Source: Rhodobiaceae bacterium UBA6963
GTDB taxonomy: Bacteria; Pseudomonadota; Alphaproteobacteria; RS24
Length of the DNA stretch: 50,211 nucleotides
Direction of reading: 5' to 3'
NCBI GenBank assembly: GCA_002450335.1
Contig: DJZB01000022.1
Span: 1-50,211 of the forward strand
Position 1 is the first letter of the stretch; each line of letters opens with the position of its first letter. Shown here piece after piece: positions 43,138 to 50,211 of the stretch. The notes beneath the pieces were generated by a model that worked only from the letters and a program-made list of their open reading frames with translations, was not told where the DNA came from and made no database searches. The translations under genes were made by a program, and so were the position numbers.

Positions 43138-43738
43138 TTACGGTTGACCCTGCTGCAATTTGTTGACGCAAATTGTCCAGCAAGACATTAAACTCTTCAT
43201 TATTGTTTTTGAGGATGGACAAGAATGTCTCACGTTGCTCGAGTGCCATCCAGATACCCAGAACACGTAGATCAAAAAGTGTAATTCTACCGTCTTTCTC
43301 TTGGCGTAATCTCCATACAATCGCTATCGGGTCCCTACCGTCACTGAAGCGTAGTTCAGTTTCTACAAGATAATCTTTTTTCTTCTTTTCACTGCCGAGA
43401 ACAACAATCTGCTGGTCTTCATAACTCCCCAGTCTGTTTGCGTAAACTTTAGTAATCATAGTTTCAAAAAGAGATTGAAACTCTTGGAGCTGTGTGGATG
43501 AAATTTGGCGTCTATATTTGCCGAGTGTGAAGGCAGAAATACGGTTCAAATTTGCCTTTTCATTAAGCAATGCTCTGAATGCATCTTCTTTTTCTTGAGC
43601 AGTCGATAGATTAAGAATGTCAATTACTCTATTGGAGACACCCATAACAAATGCTTCCGCTTCAGGTGATTTTTCAGCCATTACCGGGGTAAGGGACAAG
43701 AAAAATACAGAACATAAGATTATAATTTTTTTGATCAT
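43127..43738 (-). CDS. mlaC: MlaC/Ttg2D-family periplasmic phospholipid-binding protein
   Basis: This 203-residue protein has a signal peptide (hydrophobic 5-18, cleavage expected after VMA near residue 21) and the MlaC fold motifs, including the FQSLFETMITKVYANRLGSYE stretch around residues 88-108. MlaC shuttles phospholipids between the outer-membrane MlaA complex and the inner-membrane MlaFEDB transporter. It follows mlaA by 27 bp and overlaps the end of ettA. The inner-membrane mla genes are not in this window. Confidence 0.93.
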   Translation of the reverse strand: MIKKIIILCSVFFLSLTPVMAEKSPEAEAFVMGVSNRVIDILNLSTAQEKEDAFRALLNEKANLNRISAFTLGKYRRQISSTQLQEFQSLFETMITKVYANRLGSYEDQQIVVLGSEKKKKDYLVETELRFSDGRDPIAIVWRLRQEKDGRITLFDLRVLGIWMALEQRETFLSILKNNNEEFNVLLDNLRQQIAAGSTVTSD

Positions 43739-43765
43739 GATGAGTGCCTGAAGTTAAGCTCAGAA

Positions 43766-44494
43766 CTAAAAATCGTCGAAATCATCGATTTCCGGAAGGT
43801 CGTCAATATTTGTTGCACCATTTTTAATTTCTGAATCTCTATTTTGAATATATAGACTTTTAACAGTTGTATAATAGTCTACAGATGTATTTTCCAGTTC
43901 TTCAAGCAACTCTAACGCACCTTCGCGGGCGTGAATGCCTGAAATAAGAGTAACACCCAACCTGATATCGTCCTCGTCGTCATTGTTTCCGGCCCAGTAA
44001 ATTGGGTTGATAACCGCGTCACCCGCACGACCGATCAAGTCACGCGGATTTCCGGGGCCGAGTATCGGCAAAAATATATACGGTCCTGAGCCAACACCAT
44101 AAACGGCAAGTGTTTGTCCAAAATCTTCTCTTTGATGTCTAACACCCAAGCCGCTCGCCACATCAAATATGCCAAGAATACCTATTGTAGAGTTTACAGA
44201 AAATCTTACCAATGTATTTCCGGCAGAAGCTGTCTCCCCCTGCATTGTTTGGTTCAAGAAGGTAACTGGCAGGGATAGATTTGCCAGCACATTTCCAACC
44301 CCCATCTTCACAGGTTGAGGAAGAACGCCATAGACCTGAGCCGTAGGTTTCAAAATAACCTTGTCCAATCCCTGATTGACAGCAAACATTGATCTGTTGA
44401 AAGACTCTAACGGATCAGATTGTTCGGTATTTAAACCGGCACATCCAGTAAGAAAAAAAAGAACGGTTAGGATATGGGGGATTTTCGAATTCAT
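43766..44494 (-). CDS. mlaA: MlaA/VacJ-family outer-membrane lipoprotein
   Basis: This 242-residue lipoprotein has a signal peptide with lipobox LTGC and lipid-attachment cysteine C18, then the MlaA core motifs DPLESFNRSMFAVNQGLD and PYIFLPILGPGNPRDLIGRAGD, named here by their leading parts DPLESFNR and PYIFLPILGP. MlaA removes surface-exposed phospholipids from the outer membrane with porin partners and passes them to MlaC. The acidic tail (about 215-242) is rich in D and E. It is divergent from the ArsR-methyltransferase gene across 139 bp. Confidence 0.95.
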   Translation of the reverse strand: MNSKIPHILTVLFFLTGCAGLNTEQSDPLESFNRSMFAVNQGLDKVILKPTAQVYGVLPQPVKMGVGNVLANLSLPVTFLNQTMQGETASAGNTLVRFSVNSTIGILGIFDVASGLGVRHQREDFGQTLAVYGVGSGPYIFLPILGPGNPRDLIGRAGDAVINPIYWAGNNDDEDDIRLGVTLISGIHAREGALELLEELENTSVDYYTTVKSLYIQNRDSEIKNGATNIDDLPEIDDFDDF

Positions 44495-44558
44495 GATCTT
44501 ACCAATACAGAATCTAAACTAGGTATCAATATACATAAAAAATTAATGACAAGAAAGC

Positions 44559-44585
44559 TGGACAAAATAAATTTTTAGATATAAA
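44559..44585 (+). promoter_or_regulatory. possible arsR-metF-metH promoter
   Basis: TGGACA at 44559-44564 and TATAAA at 44580-44585 match five of six consensus bases each, with a short 15-bp spacer. The -10 falls inside the 20-bp palindrome, as expected for repression. Confidence 0.35.
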
Positions 44586-44598
44586 CATATGTTTATAT
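44579..44598. promoter_or_regulatory. perfect 20-bp palindrome, putative operator of the methionine operon
   Basis: ATATAAACAT and ATGTTTATAT meet without a spacer to form a perfect palindrome 36 bp upstream of the ArsR-methyltransferase start. Perfect AT-rich palindromes of this size are typical ArsR-family sites, and the nearest gene encodes such a protein, so autoregulation together with control of metF and metH is the simplest reading. Confidence 0.6.
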
Positions 44599-44633
44599 GA
44601 TATTATAAATAATTTTATATAAGAGGTTTATGT

Positions 44634-45635
44634 ATGGAAAATTTACTGGCAGCACTTAAAGCCGCAGGAGAAGAAACCCGTCTACGGCTTCTGGCGGTTC
44701 TTAACTATGGTGAATTAACCGTGACAGAACTGACCCATATTTTAGGGCAAAGTCAGCCACGGGTAAGTCGGCACTTAAAACTTTTAACTGAAGCCGGTCT
44801 GGTCATGCGTTACCCGGAAGGTAGCTGGGTCTTTTATCGCTTGTCAGATCAAGGGCACTCAGCGGAGATTGTTTCTGCGGTTGTTTCTATGTTGCCGGGT
44901 AATGATTTAATTTTGCAACGTGATTATGATCGCTTTCTTCAAGTGCAATCCAATCGATCGGAAAAAGCGCAAGATTATTTTTCTTCAAATGCAGAGAACT
45001 GGGAAACTCTCAGGAATCTTCATATCGCGGATAGTAAAATCGAGTCCAAGATGTTGGAAATGCTTGGGAACAGAAAGATAAATGAGTTTGTTGATTTTGG
45101 TACCGGGGCTGGGCGAATGCTTGAACTGTTCGGCCCGCGTGCTAACAAGGCTGTCGGTTTTGATTTAAACGCTGAGATGCTTGCTCTTGCGCGTACACGG
45201 CTTGAAGAATTGTCTCTTTCCAACTGTCAAGTTCGCCTTGGAGATGTTGCGTTACTTCCATTAAAAAGTGCCTCAGCTGATCTTATTGTTATTCATCAGC
45301 TTCTTCACTTTTTAGATGATCCTGCTGCTGCGATTTCTGAGGCTTCCAGAATTCTTTCGCCAAATGGTTTGCTTTTGGTTGTTGATTTTGCACCTCATGA
45401 AATGGAGACATTACGAGAGCATCACGCGCACAGGCGGCTTGGATTTTCTAAAGATGAGATTCTTAAAGTGTTTAATGATGTTGATATTACCTCACATGAT
45501 TATGTCCATCTGGATAGGCGGGGCACTAAATCAAGCCCGTCAGAAAGTCTTCGGGTTACCATATGGTCAGGTATTAAAAGCAATGTATCTGTCCTGAACC
45601 CCGGCAAACAAAACTCACTACAAAATAAGCAATAG
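44634..45635 (+). CDS. ArsR-family regulator fused to a SAM-dependent methyltransferase domain
   Basis: This 333-residue protein has an N-terminal ArsR winged helix (about 5-95; GELTVTELTHILGQ and SQPRVSRHLKLL) and a class I methyltransferase-like domain (about 115-300) with motif I VDFGTGAGR and the acidic end of strand 2 in GFDLN. The metal-binding cysteines of ArsR/SmtB sensors are absent: the ELCVCDL-type motif reads ELTVTEL. With metF and metH directly downstream, the protein probably senses SAM or SAH through the methyltransferase-like domain and controls methionine synthesis; this is inference. The SahR regulator of other proteobacteria is a known ArsR-type precedent for SAH sensing. 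Confidence 0.9.
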   Translation: MENLLAALKAAGEETRLRLLAVLNYGELTVTELTHILGQSQPRVSRHLKLLTEAGLVMRYPEGSWVFYRLSDQGHSAEIVSAVVSMLPGNDLILQRDYDRFLQVQSNRSEKAQDYFSSNAENWETLRNLHIADSKIESKMLEMLGNRKINEFVDFGTGAGRMLELFGPRANKAVGFDLNAEMLALARTRLEELSLSNCQVRLGDVALLPLKSASADLIVIHQLLHFLDDPAAAISEASRILSPNGLLLVVDFAPHEMETLREHHAHRRLGFSKDEILKVFNDVDITSHDYVHLDRRGTKSSPSESLRVTIWSGIKSNVSVLNPGKQNSLQNKQ

Positions 45636-45646
45636 AAAAGAAGAAT

Positions 45647-46492
45647 ATGACCTCTATTTCGTTTGAATTTTTTCCACCGAAATCAGCTGAGGCTGAAGTT
45701 AAGCTTTGGGATGTTATTAATGAGCTCGCTGCTATCAAACCTGATTTTGTGTCGATTACATATGGCGCGGGAGGGTCTACACGCGACCGTACTCATCAAT
45801 GCGTAAAGCACCTTGTGACAAAAACAGATTTGAAGCCGGCTGCACATCTCACCTGTGTTGCGGCGTCTAAATCTGAAGTAGATGAGGTAATTGAAGATTA
45901 CGCTTCAGCAGGCGTTAAGCATATTGTTGCCTTGCGAGGCGATATGCCTGATATGGAGGCCTTTAGCCCGCATCCTGACGGCTATAATGGCTCTGTTGAG
46001 TTAGTTGACGCTCTCGCGCAACGCGGCGGGTTTGACATAACGGTTAGCGCTTACCCTGAAAAACACCCCGAGTCAGGAGATATGCAAACAGATATTGACC
46101 TTCTCAAAGCAAAAATTGATGCAGGGGCAACCCGTGCCATTACGCAATTTGTTTTTGACACAGAGCAACATTATCGTTTCAGGGACGTGCTTGCAGACAA
46201 CCAAATCAATATTCCTGTTATCCCCGGCATAATGCCAACAACTAACTTTAAAGGTGTTTTGCGGATGTCTGAAGCCTGTGGTGCCTCAGTGCCGATTTGG
46301 ATGAAAAGTAAATTCGATGGGCTTGATGATGATTTGGAAAGTCGCCGCGCACTCGCCATTAAATTAGCGACAAATCAATGCCGTGATTTAATTAATAGCG
46401 GTTTTGAAAATTTACATTTTTATACGCTTAATCAGGTAACTGTCACAAAGGCTGTTTGCAAAACCCTAAGTCTAGAAAAGGTTGGGGTTTAA
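45647..46492 (+). CDS. metF: 5,10-methylenetetrahydrofolate reductase
   Basis: This 281-residue flavoenzyme reduces methylene-THF to methyl-THF, the methyl donor for MetH. The N-terminal SFEFFPPKS holds the catalytic glutamate, YGAGGSTRD and the folate-site segment LRGDMPD follow, and FVFDTEQHYRF is typical. It starts 11 bp after the ArsR-methyltransferase gene and ends two bases before metH, so the three genes are one operon. Confidence 0.97.
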   Translation: MTSISFEFFPPKSAEAEVKLWDVINELAAIKPDFVSITYGAGGSTRDRTHQCVKHLVTKTDLKPAAHLTCVAASKSEVDEVIEDYASAGVKHIVALRGDMPDMEAFSPHPDGYNGSVELVDALAQRGGFDITVSAYPEKHPESGDMQTDIDLLKAKIDAGATRAITQFVFDTEQHYRFRDVLADNQINIPVIPGIMPTTNFKGVLRMSEACGASVPIWMKSKFDGLDDDLESRRALAIKLATNQCRDLINSGFENLHFYTLNQVTVTKAVCKTLSLEKVGV

Positions 46493-46494
46493 TT

Positions 46495-49400
46495 ATGAGT
46501 TGGGATCGAACAAAAAGAATTACAGAACTGCCTCGCCTAACCGAACAGCGCATCCTGACCCTAGATGGGGCGATGGGTACAATGATTCAACGTCACAAGC
46601 CGGATGAAGCAATGTATCGTGGCACCCGCTTTGCTGATTTCCATGTTGATTTGCAGGGTAATAATGATCTCTTGTCGCTTACCCAGCCGGATATGATACG
46701 CGATATTCATGCGGCTTATCTTGAGGCGGGTGCGGATATTTTAGAAACCAACACATTTTCCTCGACCACGATTGCCCAAGCGGATTACGAACTGGAAAAT
46801 TTTGCTTATGAAATGAATGTCATCGGCGCAAAGCTGGCACGAGAGGCGTGTGATAAGTTTGAAGCTGCTGACCCGACACGTCCACGTTATGTGGCGGGCG
46901 CTTTGGGGCCAACTAATCGGACAGCATCCATATCGCCGGATGTTAACGACCCGGGCATGAGAAATGTCCATTATGATGAGCTTGTAGAGGCCTATACCGA
47001 GGCAACGCGCGGCTTGATTGAGGGCGGAGCGGATATCATTCTCATTGAGACTGTTTTTGATACACTGAATGCAAAGGCGGCGCTTCACGCTGTTCAATCA
47101 GCGTTTGAAGAAACAGGTATTGAACTGCCTTTGATGGTGTCGGGTACAATCACAGATCGTTCCGGTAGAACCTTGTCAGGTCAGACGACGGAAGCCTTTT
47201 GGAATTCTGTTAAACATTGCAAGCCTTTTTCTGTCGGGTTGAATTGTGCGCTGGGTGCTGAAGAGATGCGTCCCTATGTTGCCGAGATTTCACGTATCGC
47301 TGATACCAATATATGCATTTATCCCAATGCCGGCCTGCCAAATGAATTTGGTGAATATGATCAAATGGCCGAAGAGATGGCAGCAATTGTCGGTGAATTT
47401 GCGGAGTCGGGCCTTGTGAATATTTTAGGTGGTTGTTGTGGCACAACGCCTGACCATATCTCCGCGATTTCCGATGCTGCTGCACAAAACAAGCCGCGGG
47501 CCATTCCTGAAATTGAAAAACTGCTTCGTTTGTCCGGTCTTGAACCGTTCACCATGACTGAAGACATCCGTTTTGTGAATGTCGGGGAACGCACAAATGT
47601 TACCGGCTCTGCAAAGTTTAGGAAACTCATCACAGACGGTGATTATGAAGCGGCTTTAGATGTGGCTCGTCAGCAGGTTGAGAATGGCGCTCAGATTATT
47701 GATGTGAATATGGACGAAGGCATGCTCGACAGTGAAGCTGCTATGACCAAATTTTTGAACCTTGCCGCAACCGAACCGGATATCGCGCGTGTGCCAATAA
47801 TGATTGATAGCTCTAAATGGTCGGTTATTGAGGCCGGCTTGAAATGTGTTCAGGGCAAGGCAGTCGTAAATTCTATTTCTCTCAAAGAGGGTGAGGCTGA
47901 GTTCCTGAAACATGCAAAATTGTGTTTGCGGTATGGAGCAGCCGTTATTGTCATGGCTTTTGATGAGCAGGGTCAGGCAGACACCGCGGATAGAAAATTT
48001 GAAATTTGCGCGCGCTCTTACCGAATACTGGTTAATGAAGTTGGTTTCCCTCCAGAAGATATTATTTTTGATCCGAATATTTTTGCTGTCGCGACAGGCA
48101 TTGAAGAGCATAATAATTACGCAGTTGATTTCATCGAGGCCACTAAGAGAATCCGCACAGAGCTTCCCGGTGCACATGTTTCGGGTGGCGTGTCGAATAT
48201 TTCTTTTTCATTCCGTGGCAATGATGCGGTTCGAGAAGCGATGCATTCTGCTTTTCTTTACCACGCCATTCATTCCGGCATGGATATGGGCATTGTGAAT
48301 GCAGGTCAGTTGGCAATTTATGAAGACATTGATGCAAAATTAAAAGCCGCTGTTGAAGAAGTGTTGCTCAATGCCAATGATAACGCGACAGACAATCTAT
48401 TAAAGGTCGCCGAAGATTATCTTGGCCAGGGTGGCGCCAAGCAGGAAGCCGATTTAAGTTGGCGCGAGACATCTGTGCCCGACAGGCTTATGCATGCGTT
48501 GGTTAACGGCATTGGTGACTATATTGAAGAAGATACTGAGCTAGCCCGCCAAAGTTTTGATCGCCCACTTAATGTGATTGAAGGCCCACTAATGGATGGC
48601 ATGAATAGGGTCGGGGATTTGTTTGGCGATGGGAAAATGTTTTTACCCCAAGTCGTCAAGTCTGCTCGTGTAATGAAAAAAGCCGTGGCTTATCTTGAGC
48701 CTTTTATGGATAAAGAAAAAGAAGAGGCACTAAAAGCCGGGGTAAATATTCAATCATCGACCAAGGGCAAGGTTCTCATGGCTACCGTTAAGGGCGATGT
48801 TCATGATATCGGCAAAAATATTGTTGGTGTCGTTTTGCAGTGTAATAATTTCGATGTCATAGACATGGGGGTTATGGTACCCGCAAATGATATTATCGAC
48901 AGGGCTGTTGAGGAAAAAGTTGATATTATTGGCCTTTCTGGCCTGATTACACCTAGCCTGGATGAGATGTGCCATGTTGCCTCTGAAATGGAGCGTCGGG
49001 GGTTGAATATTCCATTGTTGATTGGTGGTGCGACGACATCAAAAATACATACCGCAGTGAAGATTAATCCAAATTATGAGCGTGGGCAGACCGTTTATGT
49101 TACTGATGCCAGCCGAGCTGTAGGTGTTGCCAGTCGTCTCTTATCCGATGAAACCTCAGAAGATTATCGTAAGGAAATCCGATCTGATTATGAGACCATG
49201 GCAGAAAAGCATGCCCGAGGACGCAGTGAAGATAAGCGCTGTCCGATTGAACTGGCTCGTGAAAATGCTTTCAAGGGTGATGATGTGACCCCCGTCAAAC
49301 CTTCTTTTCTTGGGACGAAGGTATTTGAGGATTATAATCTAGCTGAATTGCGCGACTATATTGATTGGACACCTTTCTTCCAGAGTTGGGATTTGCATGG

Positions 49401-50208
49401 CCGTTACCCGGCCATATTGTCTGATAATGTTGTCGGGGAAGCAGCAACGAGCCTTTTTAAAGATGCCAATGATATGCTCAATAAAATGGTTGATGAGAAA
49501 TGGGTAACCGCTAAGGCAGTGGTCGGCTTTTGGCCTGCTGCACGCAACGGGGATGACATCATTGTATATGAAGATGATACCCGAAACGCCGAATTGGCTC
49601 GCCTTCATACTTTGCGTCAGCAAATGCTTCGAACAAATAACCGTCCAAATTTCGCTCTGGCAGATTATATCCAGCCAATTGGCGGTAAGCCGGATTATAT
49701 TGGCGGGTTCGCTGTTACTTCAGGTCATGGTGAAGATGAAGTCGCCAAAAAGTTTGAAGCTGATGGAGATGATTATAGTTCCATCATGTCAAAAGCGCTT
49801 GCAGACAGGCTGGCTGAAGCTTTTGCTGAACGTATGCATCAATTGGTGCGTACCGAACTTTGGGGTTATGAACCTGACGAGGCGCTGGATAATGATGCTT
49901 TGATTAATGAAGAGTTTACGGGTATTCGCCCAGCTCCGGGCTATCCTGCTCAACCTGATCATACTGAGAAGGGCACTTTATTTAAGTTACTGGATGCAGA
50001 GGCGGCTATCGGACTTACATTGACAGAGAGCTTTGCTATGTGGCCGGGCGCGGCGGTGTCCGGGCTTTATTTCAGCCACCCTGACAGTGCTTATTTTGGA
50101 GTTGGCAAAATAAACCGCGATCAGGTTGCTGATTATGCTGAAAGAAAAGGCATGACACTTGAAATTTGTGAAAAGTGGATGGCGCCGATACTTTCCTACA
50201 AAGCCTAA
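46495..50208 (+). CDS. metH: cobalamin-dependent methionine synthase
   Basis: This 1237-residue enzyme moves the methyl group of methyl-THF to homocysteine through cobalamin. In order: the homocysteine domain with zinc ligands C251, C314 and C315 (GLNCAL, GGCCGTT), the pterin domain (VNVGERTNVTGS), the cap and B12 domain with D768-x-H770-x-x-G773 (DVHDIG), and the C-terminal AdoMet activation domain (about 910-1237). I chose the ATG at 46495, two bases after the metF stop. The enzyme is complete, with the stop three bases before the window ends. No cobalamin or SAM riboswitch was seen before the operon. Confidence 0.98.
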   Translation: MSWDRTKRITELPRLTEQRILTLDGAMGTMIQRHKPDEAMYRGTRFADFHVDLQGNNDLLSLTQPDMIRDIHAAYLEAGADILETNTFSSTTIAQADYELENFAYEMNVIGAKLAREACDKFEAADPTRPRYVAGALGPTNRTASISPDVNDPGMRNVHYDELVEAYTEATRGLIEGGADIILIETVFDTLNAKAALHAVQSAFEETGIELPLMVSGTITDRSGRTLSGQTTEAFWNSVKHCKPFSVGLNCALGAEEMRPYVAEISRIADTNICIYPNAGLPNEFGEYDQMAEEMAAIVGEFAESGLVNILGGCCGTTPDHISAISDAAAQNKPRAIPEIEKLLRLSGLEPFTMTEDIRFVNVGERTNVTGSAKFRKLITDGDYEAALDVARQQVENGAQIIDVNMDEGMLDSEAAMTKFLNLAATEPDIARVPIMIDSSKWSVIEAGLKCVQGKAVVNSISLKEGEAEFLKHAKLCLRYGAAVIVMAFDEQGQADTADRKFEICARSYRILVNEVGFPPEDIIFDPNIFAVATGIEEHNNYAVDFIEATKRIRTELPGAHVSGGVSNISFSFRGNDAVREAMHSAFLYHAIHSGMDMGIVNAGQLAIYEDIDAKLKAAVEEVLLNANDNATDNLLKVAEDYLGQGGAKQEADLSWRETSVPDRLMHALVNGIGDYIEEDTELARQSFDRPLNVIEGPLMDGMNRVGDLFGDGKMFLPQVVKSARVMKKAVAYLEPFMDKEKEEALKAGVNIQSSTKGKVLMATVKGDVHDIGKNIVGVVLQCNNFDVIDMGVMVPANDIIDRAVEEKVDIIGLSGLITPSLDEMCHVASEMERRGLNIPLLIGGATTSKIHTAVKINPNYERGQTVYVTDASRAVGVASRLLSDETSEDYRKEIRSDYETMAEKHARGRSEDKRCPIELARENAFKGDDVTPVKPSFLGTKVFEDYNLAELRDYIDWTPFFQSWDLHGRYPAILSDNVVGEAATSLFKDANDMLNKMVDEKWVTAKAVVGFWPAARNGDDIIVYEDDTRNAELARLHTLRQQMLRTNNRPNFALADYIQPIGGKPDYIGGFAVTSGHGEDEVAKKFEADGDDYSSIMSKALADRLAEAFAERMHQLVRTELWGYEPDEALDNDALINEEFTGIRPAPGYPAQPDHTEKGTLFKLLDAEAAIGLTLTESFAMWPGAAVSGLYFSHPDSAYFGVGKINRDQVADYAERKGMTLEICEKWMAPILSYKA

Positions 50209-50211
50209 TTT

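Noticed and set aside
44495..44633. SAM or cobalamin riboswitch before the metF-metH operon
   Set aside because: The 139-bp divergent region is too short and AT-rich, and shows a protein-type palindrome instead of conserved riboswitch stems.
1..50211. CRISPR arrays, insertion sequences, prophage or toxin-antitoxin modules
   Set aside because: No regularly spaced repeats, transposase motifs, phage structural genes or recognisable toxin/antitoxin pairs were found on reading both strands.

Overview
This 50.2 kb window looks like chromosomal core sequence from an alphaproteobacterium of moderate to low GC content. The placement rests on gene order (recA-alaS-icd; yqeY-dnaG-rpoD divergent from carAB; pgeF-midA-lgt; trxB divergent from an Lrp-type regulator), on a DksA with one remaining zinc-finger cysteine, on a short DnaG-type primase with a degenerate zinc ribbon, and on the chaperone-like YbjN and UbiK/BMFP proteins. 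I cannot assign a family or genus from the sequence alone.

Layout. 1-858: 3' part of an OLD-like ATPase/TOPRIM nuclease that is far more AT-rich than the genes beside it, probably the edge of an accessory segment. 886-2923: MoxR ATPase and CoxE-like VWA protein (minus). 3136-7657: dksA, recA and alaS (plus), facing icd (minus, 7686-8900). 9073-10630: a TrmJ-like tRNA methyltransferase and rpsD (plus). 10665-14396: prs, pgeF, midA and lgt (minus). 14522-16278: ubiK-like, ybjN-like and proC (plus). 16280-18870: a compact MarR/response regulator/histidine kinase unit (minus). 19002-19877: ilvE (plus). 19887-26223: a minus-strand run of pgsA, uvrC, folB, a FolM/PTR1-like reductase and uvrB. 26293-28333: a small membrane protein, a class I aminotransferase and a carboxymuconolactone decarboxylase-family protein (plus). 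28346-29920: trxB and a divergent Lrp/AsnC regulator. 29966-34932: greA, carB and carA (minus). 35425-40253: yqeY, dnaG, rpoD and panD (plus). A tRNA with a CAT anticodon follows, most likely tRNA-Ile2. Then come a PlsC-like acyltransferase, a MAPEG protein and ettA (plus), mlaC and mlaA (minus), and finally an ArsR-methyltransferase regulator, metF and metH (plus).

Functionally the window covers information processing (sigma-70, primase, RecA, UvrB, UvrC, AlaRS, S4, GreA, EttA), nucleotide and folate/methionine metabolism (carAB, prs, folB plus reductase, metF, metH), envelope lipids (lgt, pgsA, mlaA, mlaC, acyltransferase) and a few regulators. No CRISPR array, insertion sequence, prophage or biosynthetic cluster was seen. 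The most distinctive signals are: a perfect 20-bp palindrome in front of the cysteine-less ArsR-methyltransferase/metF/metH operon; a DnaG zinc ribbon lacking three of four ligands; an 18-bp palindrome overlapping the -35 of a near-consensus rpsD promoter, followed by a leader hairpin; a hairpin directly against the icd ribosome binding site; and the OLD-like gene at the left edge. I found no convincing wholly new multi-gene system; the left-edge OLD gene is the only likely defence component, and its remainder lies outside the window.
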